Below, piece by piece: positions 46,448-52,045 of a stretch of 52,150 bases of DNA (position 1 is its first letter; each line of letters starts with the position of its first letter). The position numbers and the translations under genes are program-made. The notes beneath the pieces are model-generated. The model ran no database searches, was not told the DNA's origin, and worked only from the letters and a program-made list of their open reading frames with translations. The DNA is from Veillonella sp. VA139 (GTDB lineage Bacteria; Bacillota; Negativicutes; Veillonellales; Veillonellaceae): NCBI RefSeq assembly GCF_003992005.1, contig NZ_RQVL01000015.1, positions 1 through 52,150 on the forward strand, written 5' to 3'.

Positions 46448-47158
46448 CTAAAATGAAAAATCTTGAATGGTTTCGATATCTACTAGCTCTACTTCTTTAC
46501 CGTGGAATTGAATAATCCGTTCGTCTTGCAAACGACCTAGTTCACGGCTGAGGGCGGTGCGGCTTACGTTGAGGACGTCCGCCATTTCTTGCCGATTGTG
46601 TGGCAAGGTGAGGATATTCTTTTTTTGCACTTGCCGAATATCCATGAGATAGGCAAAAATTTTCTCGCGCATCCCTTTGAGGGATAGGTAATGCACTTTG
46701 CGGGTCAGCTGCATCGCCTTTTCAGACAGGTCATGCATGAGGTTCGTGAGCAATTGAATCTGACAGGATTGGCAGTCCGGAAATGCTTTGGTGAAAGTCT
46801 CGATAGGTAAAAATAAAACGATCGCATCTTTTGTGGCTTCGATCGTAGCAGGCCACAGAGGATGGTTACTAAAGAGCAAAGCTTCTCCGAACATAGAGGA
46901 CGGTTGTAGTTCTGTTACGATGGTTCGTTGTCCCAACATGTTCTCTCGTGTTAATAAGGCACGTCCTTCTAGTAAAATACCGATGCCTTCCATGGGATCC
47001 CTAGCAATGGCAATGAAAGAATTTTTTTTGAAACTTTGTACTTTCACATTCGCTTGAGACAAGAAAAGTGATAAATTTTCTGGCGCAATATGTGCGCATA
47101 GGGGAGATTGTTGAATCGTATTCATGTATATTTCTAACGTTGGATGTAATGTCGACAT
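46448..47158 (-). CDS. Crp/Fnr family transcription regulator
   Basis: 236 residues from the ATG at 47158, which has CGGAGG 4 nt upstream; the longer open frame to 47305 has no ribosome binding site. The cyclic-nucleotide-binding-type beta-barrel covers about residues 10-130 (GIGILLEGRALLTREN, MFGEALLF). A long dimer helix follows, then a winged helix with recognition segment RQEMADVLNVSRTALSRELGRL. It lacks the N-terminal Cys cluster of true FNR; Cys residues in FPDCQSCQ are present but not in an FNR pattern. The nearest plausible target is hcp, about 1.7 kb away, because HcpR-type members of this family control hcp in many anaerobes; this link is inferred. Confidence 0.85.
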   Translation of the reverse strand: MSTLHPTLEIYMNTIQQSPLCAHIAPENLSLFLSQANVKVQSFKKNSFIAIARDPMEGIGILLEGRALLTRENMLGQRTIVTELQPSSMFGEALLFSNHPLWPATIEATKDAIVLFLPIETFTKAFPDCQSCQIQLLTNLMHDLSEKAMQLTRKVHYLSLKGMREKIFAYLMDIRQVQKKNILTLPHNRQEMADVLNVSRTALSRELGRLQDERIIQFHGKEVELVDIETIQDFSF

Positions 47159-47179
47159 AAGACCTCCGATAACTAGAAA

Positions 47180-47185
47180 ATTATA
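47180..47185 (-). promoter_or_regulatory. Candidate -10 box of the Crp/Fnr regulator
   Basis: TATAAT on the minus strand about 20 bp before the ribosome binding site; no convincing -35. Low certainty. Confidence 0.35.
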
Positions 47186-47303
47186 ATGTGGTATAGGAAT
47201 ATAATGATGGTGTGCTACAAGTATGTGATGATAGAGTGACAGAACCCTAGAACGATAGCGTGATATAACTATATGTTCTATGACTGCGTATATGATGTAT
47301 AGC

Positions 47304-47327
47304 AAAAGGGTCCAAAGGGACCCTTTT
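47304..47327. terminator. Bidirectional terminator
   Basis: AAAAGGGTCC...GGACCCTTTT, symmetrical with A and T tails, just beyond the end of the minus-strand Rpn-like gene at 47382. Confidence 0.8.
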
Positions 47328-47381
47328 AGTATTGTACGAAGGCACTATATAATGTCACACAAATAGTTATATTTACAAACA

Positions 47382-48257
47382 TTAAATTAAAGAGTGTGCT
47401 TTACCGATTTCCTTGATTTGTTCAATAGTAAGCTTAGTATATTTGGCAATTATTTCTAAGGATAGTTTATCTTCCAACATGCCAAGAACTACTTCAGCTT
47501 TACCTTTAGCTTTACCCTCAGCTATACCTTCAACTTTACCTTCAGCTTTACCTTCAGCTTTACCTTCGGCTCTACCTTTAGCTTCGCCCTCTGCCATGCC
47601 TTCTTTCCAGCGGCGTCTTAATTCCATTTCGAGTGTCATATATTCTAACCTCCATTCTTTAGAATGTCGTACTTTATCAACGACAGAGTCCATTTCCATT
47701 ACTAAATCATCTGATGGTGTTTTGCCATCTACATAATCTAAAAAATGTTGTAACGGTTTTGAAATATCGTCTTCCGTACCTTTAGTGCTCAAGAATAGTT
47801 TTGTGGTTCCATCGTTTAATTCGATATTGTGATTTTCTAAACAAATATTTTTGAAAGTATACTTATGAAGATTATCACTAAATAGTGGAAATGTACATAT
47901 AAAAATGATATAGGTATCATTGAGCTCGGTGTAGTCCTGGCCTTTTTCAATGTTATGTAAATCGATGATACTTTGATAGTATCTGACTCGTTTTACTAAT
48001 TCCTCCATATTTTTAGTAGTTTGCATTTCCACATTAAAGACAGTACCGTCCTCATCGTTGACATAGACATCAAGTCGAATACCTTTACTGTCTGGGTTCA
48101 TATGTAGTGACTTTTCTTCTTCGAGATAGGTGATATCTTTAATCTGGATATCTAACAGCCGTTCTATTGTTGCTTTACAAATACGCTTGTTTCGCATTAC
48201 CTTCTGAAACATAAAGTTATCCTGAATGGTTAGTTCTTCAAAGGGTTTAATATGCAT
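47382..48257 (-). CDS. Rpn / PD-(D/E)XK nuclease family protein (copy 2)
   Basis: 291 residues, a close paralogue of the protein at 45502-46293 over its whole length, in inverted orientation. The nuclease motif IRLDVYVNDEDGTVFNVEMQ is kept. It differs by a tandem repeat insert near residues 220-250 built of (G/E)KAEGKAEG-type units, which likely forms a charged helix. The stretch before the start codon, including TATAAT and GGAGGTGATTCT, is nearly identical to that of copy 1, so the duplication included the promoter. Intact frame. The pair flanks the Crp/Fnr gene as inverted repeats. Confidence 0.85.
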   Translation of the reverse strand: MHIKPFEELTIQDNFMFQKVMRNKRICKATIERLLDIQIKDITYLEEEKSLHMNPDSKGIRLDVYVNDEDGTVFNVEMQTTKNMEELVKRVRYYQSIIDLHNIEKGQDYTELNDTYIIFICTFPLFSDNLHKYTFKNICLENHNIELNDGTTKLFLSTKGTEDDISKPLQHFLDYVDGKTPSDDLVMEMDSVVDKVRHSKEWRLEYMTLEMELRRRWKEGMAEGEAKGRAEGKAEGKAEGKVEGIAEGKAKGKAEVVLGMLEDKLSLEIIAKYTKLTIEQIKEIGKAHSLI

Positions 48258-48329
48258 AGAATCACCTCCGGCTCTTATTCAGATTATACCATATATTTTA
48301 GATATATAACATTATTCTTTCTTACGTAA

Positions 48330-48540
48330 CTATATCAATCTATGGGTTCGACCAATTTCTATAATCTGCTCTACAGTTAGTTTCGTATACTTCGAAATCA
48401 ACTCTAAAGACCAGTTATCCTCTAACATGCCAAGAACTATTTCAGCTATAGCTTCAGCTCTACCGGCAGCGAATCCTTCTTTTCGATATCGTATTTTTTC
48501 AACTTCAAATCTCATATACTTTCCTCTTCATTTCTCAGAA
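48330..48540 (-). pseudogene. 3' stub of a third Rpn-like gene
   Basis: Encodes MRFEVEKIRYRKEG and the LGMLEDNWSLELISKYTKLT tail found at the C-terminus of the two full-length paralogues. Homology continues upstream to about 48540, where the paralogue's HSEEW is read as HSEK-stop: the TGG Trp codon has become TGA. The N-terminal three quarters are missing. An ATG at 48515 could start a 61-residue peptide but lacks a clear ribosome binding site. Confidence 0.75.
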
Positions 48541-48838
48541 TGTTTTAAAGTGTAGCCAAGGATACGTTTTTTCTGCTTTCAGTATACTATACTACATGTA
48601 TAGATAACAAGACGATGCTAGGTATGCATGGAGGGATGCCGTTGGAAAGTGCGGTAGCCTCATGGTAAGACAAGGGACATATGTGAAGTGGACATGTGCC
48701 ATGGTAAGGTATGATCTGATGGTCTTGCGAACGTCAATCATAAGGTATAGACAGTGTGCCTTGGTAGGATATCTAAGATAAAACGTAAACTATGTTGTAG
48801 TATACATGTTAAGGGCAAAGTTCCCAAGGAGGTTTCTC
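48541..48838 (+). promoter_or_regulatory. hcp upstream region with imperfect direct repeats
   Basis: No gene. Two imperfect direct repeats stand out: GACATGTGCCATGGTAAGGTAT (48691-48712, split here as GACATGTGCC and ATGGTAAGGTAT) and GACAGTGTGCCTTGGTAGGATAT (about 48750-48772). TTGCGAACGTCAA at 48725-48737 is a weak dyad that might be a Crp/Fnr-type site. A TATACA-like -10 lies near 48801. Confidence 0.35.
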
Positions 48839-50404
48839 ATGAGTATGTTCTGTTTCCAATGTGAACAAACAGCGCAACCAAATGGTTGTACAGTACAAGG
48901 TGTATGTGGTAAAACGGCACCGGTTGCAAATTTACAAGACGAATTAACAGCGGCGTTGATTGGTTTAGCTCGTGCAATGCAAGCTACAGAAGTAACGTTA
49001 GACAACGTACAATTGTTAAAACGTGGTTTATTCATGTGCGTAACAAACGTAAACTTCTCTGAAGATCGTGTACAAGAGTTCATCGATGTAATCAACAATG
49101 CGCATAATAAATTAGATGCGAACATTCCTAACTTTGATTGGGAAGAATTGTGGAAAGGTCATGAAGATATCGTTTCCTTACGTTCTACATTGTTATTAGG
49201 TATGCGTGGTATGGCTGCCTACGCATGGCATGCAGCAGTATTGGGCTACAATGATCCAGAAGTTGATGCTTGGTTTGTAAAAGGCCTTGTTGAAATGGCA
49301 AAAGATCACAGCGCAGAAGAATGGTTAGGCCTATTGATGGAATTCGGTGGCATCAACCTTGCTTGCATGGCGTTGTTAGACAAAGCAAATACAACGACAT
49401 ACGGTACTCCAGTTCCAACAACTGTACCTTTAACAGTAGAACCAGGTCCTTTCATCGTCGTAACAGGCCATGACTTACACGACCTAAAAATGTTATTGGA
49501 ACAAACTGATGGCAAAGGCGTTAACATCTATACACATGGTGAAATGCTTCCATGTCATGCATATCCTGAATTGAAAAAACACCCTCAATTGAAAGGTAAC
49601 TTCGGTACTGCATGGCAAAACCAACAAAAAGAATTTGATGGCGTTCCAGGTGCATTCTTGTTCACAACAAACTGCATTATGCCACCAAAACAAACATATA
49701 TCAAAAACATCTTCACAACTGACATGGTTGGTTTCGATGGCTGCGGTCATGTGGAACACAACGAAGATGGCACAAAAGATTTCTCTGCAGTCATCGAGCG
49801 AGCTATCGAATTAGGCGGTTATAAAGAGCCACAACAATTCACTGGTATCAACGGCGGTACAGAAGTAACAACTGGTTTCGGTCATGGTACAGTACTTGGC
49901 GTAGCTGACAAAGTAATTGATGCGGTAAAAGCTGGCGCTATTAAACATTTCTTCTTGGTAGGCGGTTGCGACGGTGCTAAAGTAGGCCGTAACTACTACA
50001 CAGACTTCGTAAAACAAACTCCAGAAGATACAATGGTATTGACTCTTGCATGTGGTAAATATCGTTTCAACGACCTTAACATCGGTGAAATCGGTGGCTT
50101 GCCTCGTATCCTAGATATGGGTCAATGTAACGATGCGTACTCTGCTATCCAAGTAGCGGTAGCATTAGCAGGCGCTTTTGAATGTGACGTAAACGAATTG
50201 CCATTGACATTAGTATTGTCTTGGTACGAACAAAAAGCGGTATGTATCCTATTAACATTATTGTCCTTAGGCATCCGCAACATCTACATCGGACCATCCT
50301 TGCCAAAATTCTTGTCCAATACAGTACTTGGCATCTTAGTTGAAAAATTCAACTTACATCCGATTACAACACCAGAAGAAGATTTGAAAGCAATCTTGGG
50401 CTAA
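48839..50404 (+). CDS. hcp: Hydroxylamine reductase / hybrid cluster protein
   Basis: Hybrid-cluster protein of 521 residues. The N-terminal cluster motif has Cys at 5, 8, 17 and 23 (CFQCEQ...GC...GVCGKT), the spacing of the class I enzymes of strict anaerobes, expected to hold a [4Fe-4S] cluster. Further hybrid-cluster ligands are recognisable in GHDLHDL, TNCIMPP, FDGCGHVEHN, VGGCDGAK, LACGKYRFN and AVCILLTLL. It reduces hydroxylamine to ammonia in vitro, and Hcp proteins are implicated in nitric oxide reduction in vivo. Cytosolic. AAGGAGG lies 6 nt before ATG 48839; an earlier in-frame ATG at 48806 lacks such a site. No hcr reductase gene follows. Codon use is strongly biased, suggesting high expression. 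Confidence 0.96.
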   Translation: MSMFCFQCEQTAQPNGCTVQGVCGKTAPVANLQDELTAALIGLARAMQATEVTLDNVQLLKRGLFMCVTNVNFSEDRVQEFIDVINNAHNKLDANIPNFDWEELWKGHEDIVSLRSTLLLGMRGMAAYAWHAAVLGYNDPEVDAWFVKGLVEMAKDHSAEEWLGLLMEFGGINLACMALLDKANTTTYGTPVPTTVPLTVEPGPFIVVTGHDLHDLKMLLEQTDGKGVNIYTHGEMLPCHAYPELKKHPQLKGNFGTAWQNQQKEFDGVPGAFLFTTNCIMPPKQTYIKNIFTTDMVGFDGCGHVEHNEDGTKDFSAVIERAIELGGYKEPQQFTGINGGTEVTTGFGHGTVLGVADKVIDAVKAGAIKHFFLVGGCDGAKVGRNYYTDFVKQTPEDTMVLTLACGKYRFNDLNIGEIGGLPRILDMGQCNDAYSAIQVAVALAGAFECDVNELPLTLVLSWYEQKAVCILLTLLSLGIRNIYIGPSLPKFLSNTVLGILVEKFNLHPITTPEEDLKAILG

Positions 50405-50461
50405 GTCGTCTCTTGTGACGCTATGCAGCCTTGTGGCGGTGTTAACTAAATAAGATAAAGG

Positions 50462-50531
50462 GAAGACCGTAACACACCCCTTCTCAAACTATACAGTGGT
50501 TATGTTTGTTCAGGGGTATGTTACGGTCTTC
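50462..50531 (+). terminator. Long conserved hairpin, copy 1 (after hcp)
   Basis: Outer stem GAAGACCGTAACA / TGTTACGGTCTTC, middle stem CCCCT/AGGGG, inner stem CAAAC/GTTTG. Followed by TTGTGTTTGTG. It probably ends the hcp transcript. Confidence 0.75.
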
Positions 50532-50604
50532 TTGTGTTTGTGCGATTTAGGTGGTAAGGGGCGGCACAAAGGCTACTACTTGTAACTGCGCTCCTCTGTC
50601 TCAT

Positions 50605-50625
50605 CTCTTCCTATTGTGGGAGGAG
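50605..50625 (+). promoter_or_regulatory. Hairpin hiding the ribosome binding site of toxin 1
   Basis: CTCTTCC (50605-50611) can pair with GGAGGAG (50619-50625), one G-U pair, loop TATTGTG. Confidence 0.65.
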
Positions 50626-50634
50626 GTGGTTGCT

Positions 50635-50712
50635 ATGACTAAGTATGAAAAGATTTCTTTAATCATTTCTGTTGCTAGTTTAGCAATTCAGCTCATTGAT
50701 CTACTTAAGTAG
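50635..50712 (+). CDS. Small hydrophobic Hol_Tox/TxpA-like toxin (copy 1)
   Basis: 25 codons: MTKYEKISLIISVASLAIQL followed by IDLLK. A short polar N-terminus followed by one membrane helix is the pattern of putative holin-like type I toxins (Hol_Tox), which damage the inner membrane. GGGAGGAGG lies 9-10 nt before the ATG, inside a hairpin. Compared with copy 2, about 145-150 bp upstream of the ribosome binding site are missing, including the promoter and most of the arm that folds back onto the 3' region. The gene is therefore probably silent, though its antisense RNA promoter is intact. Too short for ordinary gene finders. Confidence 0.65.
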   Translation: MTKYEKISLIISVASLAIQLIDLLK

Positions 50713-50718
50713 ACAATG

Positions 50719-50833
50719 AAAAAGCCTAACGTATAAGGTCTAGTACACCTTAACACGTTAGGCAAATTTCATCTTTGTTATTGTCTTGAGATGAGCCTAA
50801 CGCCAGCTACACGTTGATGGCTCTTCCTTTATT
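50719..50833 (-). ncRNA. Antisense antitoxin RNA, copy 1
   Basis: Minus-strand RNA of about 115 nt predicted from its promoter (50840-50869) to a terminator made of GCCTAACGTGTTAAGGT / ACCTTATACGTTAGGC followed by five Ts. It overlaps the 3' untranslated part of the toxin 1 transcript, ending just after the toxin stop codon, the arrangement known from TxpA/RatA and BsrG/SR4. Confidence 0.7.
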
Positions 50834-50839
50834 GACTTA

Positions 50840-50869
50840 ATTATAGCACAGGTTATGGGTGCAATACAA
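50840..50869 (-). promoter_or_regulatory. Promoter of antisense RNA 1
   Basis: On the minus strand TTGTAT (50869-50864), 18 bp, TATAAT (50845-50840) with the extended -10 TGC. Confidence 0.75.
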
Positions 50870-50924
50870 CGTCTCTTATTTCGCTATACAGCCTTGTGGC
50901 GGTGTTAACTAAATAAGATAAAGG

Positions 50925-50994
50925 GAAGACCGTAACACACCCCTTCTCAAACTATACAGTGGTTATGTTTGTTCAGGGGTATGTTACGGTCTTC
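50925..50994 (+). terminator. Long conserved hairpin, copy 2
   Basis: Same 70-nt structure as copy 1, with arms GAAGACCGTAACA / TGTTACGGTCTTC. It lies downstream of the toxin 1 / antisense 1 pair and could end that toxin transcript. Confidence 0.75.
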
Positions 50995-51141
50995 TTATGT
51001 TTGTGTGATTTAGGTAGTGAGGGGCGCCACAAAGGCTGCTACGCCTAACTGCGTTCCTTAGGGGGAAGGTACTTGTGACGGTGCCATTTGCAAACTTGCA
51101 TTTTCCTTAGTTTGCCGTTTGGCATGATATTAAAGTTAATA

Positions 51142-51170
51142 TAAACAATACGAATATACTATGTTATAAT
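51142..51170 (+). promoter_or_regulatory. Promoter of toxin 2
   Basis: TAAACA (51142-51147), 17 bp, TATAAT (51165-51170) with extended -10 TGT. Start near 51177, giving a 60-nt leader. This segment is absent from unit 1. Confidence 0.65.
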
Positions 51171-51189
51171 AAAAATGGTAAGAGTCATT

Positions 51190-51229
51190 AACGTGTTGTT
51201 AGGCTCATCTCTTCCTGTAACGGGAGGAG
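51190..51229 (+). promoter_or_regulatory. Leader structures of toxin 2: fold-back arm and ribosome-site hairpin
   Basis: CTCTTCC (51209-51215) pairs with GGAGGAG (51223-51229), hiding the ribosome binding site. The preceding GTTAGGCTCATCTC (51198-51211) is exactly complementary to GAGATGAGCCTAAC at 51394-51407 in the 3' region, and ACGTG/CACGT extends the pairing. Such 5'-3' closure keeps type I toxin mRNAs inactive after synthesis. Confidence 0.7.
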
Positions 51230-51237
51230 GTGGTACT

Positions 51238-51315
51238 ATGAAAAAGTTTAGAAAAATCGATATTTTGATTTTAATTCTAAAGTTACTAGTACATCTCATT
51301 GATTGGTTCAAATAA
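51238..51315 (+). CDS. Small hydrophobic Hol_Tox/TxpA-like toxin (copy 2)
   Basis: 25 codons: MKKFRKIDILILILKLLVHL followed by IDWFK. A basic N-terminus precedes one strongly hydrophobic helix ending in Ile-Asp, as in copy 1. GGGAGGAGG lies 8 nt before the ATG. It has a promoter, a leader hairpin over the ribosome binding site, a 3' fold-back sequence and an antisense RNA gene on the other strand, so this is the complete and probably active member of the pair. Expected to act on the inner membrane when unopposed. The family name is by resemblance; sequence is too short for certainty. Confidence 0.72.
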   Translation: MKKFRKIDILILILKLLVHLIDWFK

Positions 51316-51326
51316 ATCGATTAATG

Positions 51327-51438
51327 AAAAAGCCTAACGAATAAGGTCTGGTCCACCTTAACACGTTAGGCACATTTCACTTTTAGAATTTCTGAGATGA
51401 GCCTAACGCCTGCGCACGTTGATGGCTCTTCCTTTATT
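51327..51438 (-). ncRNA. Antisense antitoxin RNA, copy 2
   Basis: About 112 nt on the minus strand, from the promoter at 51445-51474 to a GCCTAACGTGTTAAGGT / ACCTTATTCGTTAGGC terminator with five Ts just after the toxin stop codon. Complementary to the toxin 2 3' untranslated region, including its fold-back arm. Confidence 0.72.
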
Positions 51439-51444
51439 GACTTA

Positions 51445-51474
51445 ATTATAACATAGGTTATGGGTGCAATACAA
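51445..51474 (-). promoter_or_regulatory. Promoter of antisense RNA 2
   Basis: On the minus strand TTGTAT (51474-51469), 18 bp, TATAAT (51450-51445), extended -10 TGT; almost identical to the copy 1 promoter. Confidence 0.77.
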
Positions 51475-51523
51475 CGTCTCTTATTTCGCTATGCAGCCTG
51501 TGGCGAGGTTAACTGAATAAAGG

Positions 51524-51592
51524 GAAGAGCACGGTATACCCCCTCACAAACGGTATTTCATAATGTTTGTTCGGGGGCACACCGTGCTCTTC
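51524..51592 (+). terminator. Long conserved hairpin, copy 3, with compensating changes
   Basis: GAAGAGCACGGT / ACCGTGCTCTTC outer stem, CCCCC/GGGGG middle stem, ACAAAC/GTTTGT inner stem. Several outer-stem bases differ from copies 1 and 2 on both arms so that pairing is kept. It follows the toxin 2 pair. Confidence 0.78.
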
Positions 51593-51779
51593 TTGTGTTT
51601 GTGCGATGTAGGTAGTAAGAGACGCTACAAAGGTTGCTATGCCTAACTGCGTTCCTCAGGGGAAAGGGAGTATGGGTATTTGATCGGGGTCTGCAGGCTA
51701 GCTTTTCCATAGGTTTATACCTAGGCTATTATAAATGCACAATAACGGCGAATATTCACATACATTCAAGTATACAATG

Positions 51780-51788
51780 TGGTATACT
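51780..51788 (+). promoter_or_regulatory. Extended -10 promoter of the Fst-like toxin
   Basis: TGGTATACT; the transcript would begin near 51795, immediately before the leader hairpin. Confidence 0.55.
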
Positions 51789-51796
51789 TTATATAT

Positions 51797-51819
51797 CCTC
51801 GTTTCATCATGAAAGGAGG
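51797..51819 (+). promoter_or_regulatory. Leader hairpin over the Fst-like toxin ribosome binding site
   Basis: CCTCGTTTC (51797-51805) pairs with GAAAGGAGG (51811-51819) with one mismatch and a 5-nt loop, burying AAAGGAGG. A 5' stem-loop with this job is known in pAD1 fst mRNA. Confidence 0.65.
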
Positions 51820-51827
51820 TGACTTTC

Positions 51828-51941
51828 ATGTTTGAGGAGTTTTACCCACAAGTAGGCAACTTTCTAGCCCCTGTAATTCAAGGTATCATGATTTATGTTA
51901 TTTCTCACATATTGATTGAGGTCTTCAAAAACAGAAAATAG
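51828..51941 (+). CDS. Fst-like type I toxin peptide
   Basis: 37 codons. Acidic, aromatic N-terminus MFEEFYPQVGNF, a hydrophobic segment (LAPVIQGIMIYVISHILIEV) and a charged end FKNRK, similar in layout to Fst-family toxins (membrane helix beginning with an A-P-I/V-I/V motif, charged tail). AAGGAGGTG lies 7-8 nt before the ATG. The locus has convergent transcripts, a common bidirectional terminator, and a 13-bp direct repeat shared by toxin and antitoxin genes, all features of the pAD1 par system. Expected to disturb membrane or cell division when the antitoxin RNA decays. Intact. Confidence 0.75.
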   Translation: MFEEFYPQVGNFLAPVIQGIMIYVISHILIEVFKNRK

Positions 51942-52003
51942 AAAGACAAAAAGGACGGCTCGCATCCGTCCTTTTTTGTTACCCTCATGATGAGGAGTTT
52001 TAC
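51833..52003 (+). repeat. 13-bp direct repeat of the Fst-like locus
   Basis: TGAGGAGTTTTAC at 51833-51845 (toxin codons 2-6) and at 51991-52003 (start of the antitoxin RNA gene, read from the other strand). Because the RNAs converge, the repeat makes them complementary at the toxin translation start. Confidence 0.85.
51948..51977. terminator. Shared bidirectional terminator of the Fst-like locus
   Basis: AAAAAGGACGG / CCGTCCTTTTT with loop CTCGCAT; A run on one side, T run on the other, so it can stop both convergent RNAs. Confidence 0.88.
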
Positions 52004-52010
52004 ACCTTAT
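51948..52010 (-). ncRNA. Fst-like locus antitoxin RNA (RNA II-like)
   Basis: Predicted minus-strand RNA of about 63 nt from its promoter at 52017-52045 to the shared terminator, close to the size known for pAD1 RNA II. Its 5' part carries GTAAAACTCCTCA, complementary to toxin codons 2-6, and its terminator stem is complementary to that of the toxin RNA. Confidence 0.75.
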
Positions 52011-52016
52011 GCCATA

Positions 52017-52045
52017 ATTATATACCATCTTGCCACACAATACAA
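52017..52045 (-). promoter_or_regulatory. Promoter of the Fst-like antitoxin RNA
   Basis: On the minus strand TTGTAT (52045-52040), 17 bp, TATAAT (52022-52017). A further minus-strand TTGACA (about 52124-52119) with TACTAT 16 bp on lies upstream and could add transcription. Confidence 0.75.

Larger units (their letters stand above)
50406..51665 (+). repeat. Three tandem units of a hairpin/type I toxin cassette
   Basis: Unit 1 starts near 50406, unit 2 near 50872 and unit 3 near 51473. Each opens with GTCTCTT...CGCTAT.CAGCC, GTGGCG, GTTAACT, then the long hairpin, then a tail containing TGTGTTTGTG, a GCACAAAGGCT-like segment and AACTGCG(C/T)TCC. Units 1 and 2 go on to Hol_Tox-like toxin genes; unit 3 diverges near 51665 and leads into an Fst-like locus. 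Confidence 0.85.

Noticed and set aside
48725-48737. TTGCGAACGTCAA as an HcpR/FNR operator
   Set aside because: The half-sites are uneven in length and only partly symmetrical; kept only as a weak hint, not as a feature of its own.
50724-50763. GCCTAAC...GTTAGGC hairpins as recombination sites
   Set aside because: Read on the minus strand they are followed by five Ts and lie at the right distance from antisense promoters, so they are better explained as antisense RNA terminators.
51634-51822. 62-codon plus-strand frame before the Fst-like toxin
   Set aside because: It lies across the conserved unit tail and the toxin promoter, has no good ribosome binding site and resembles nothing known.
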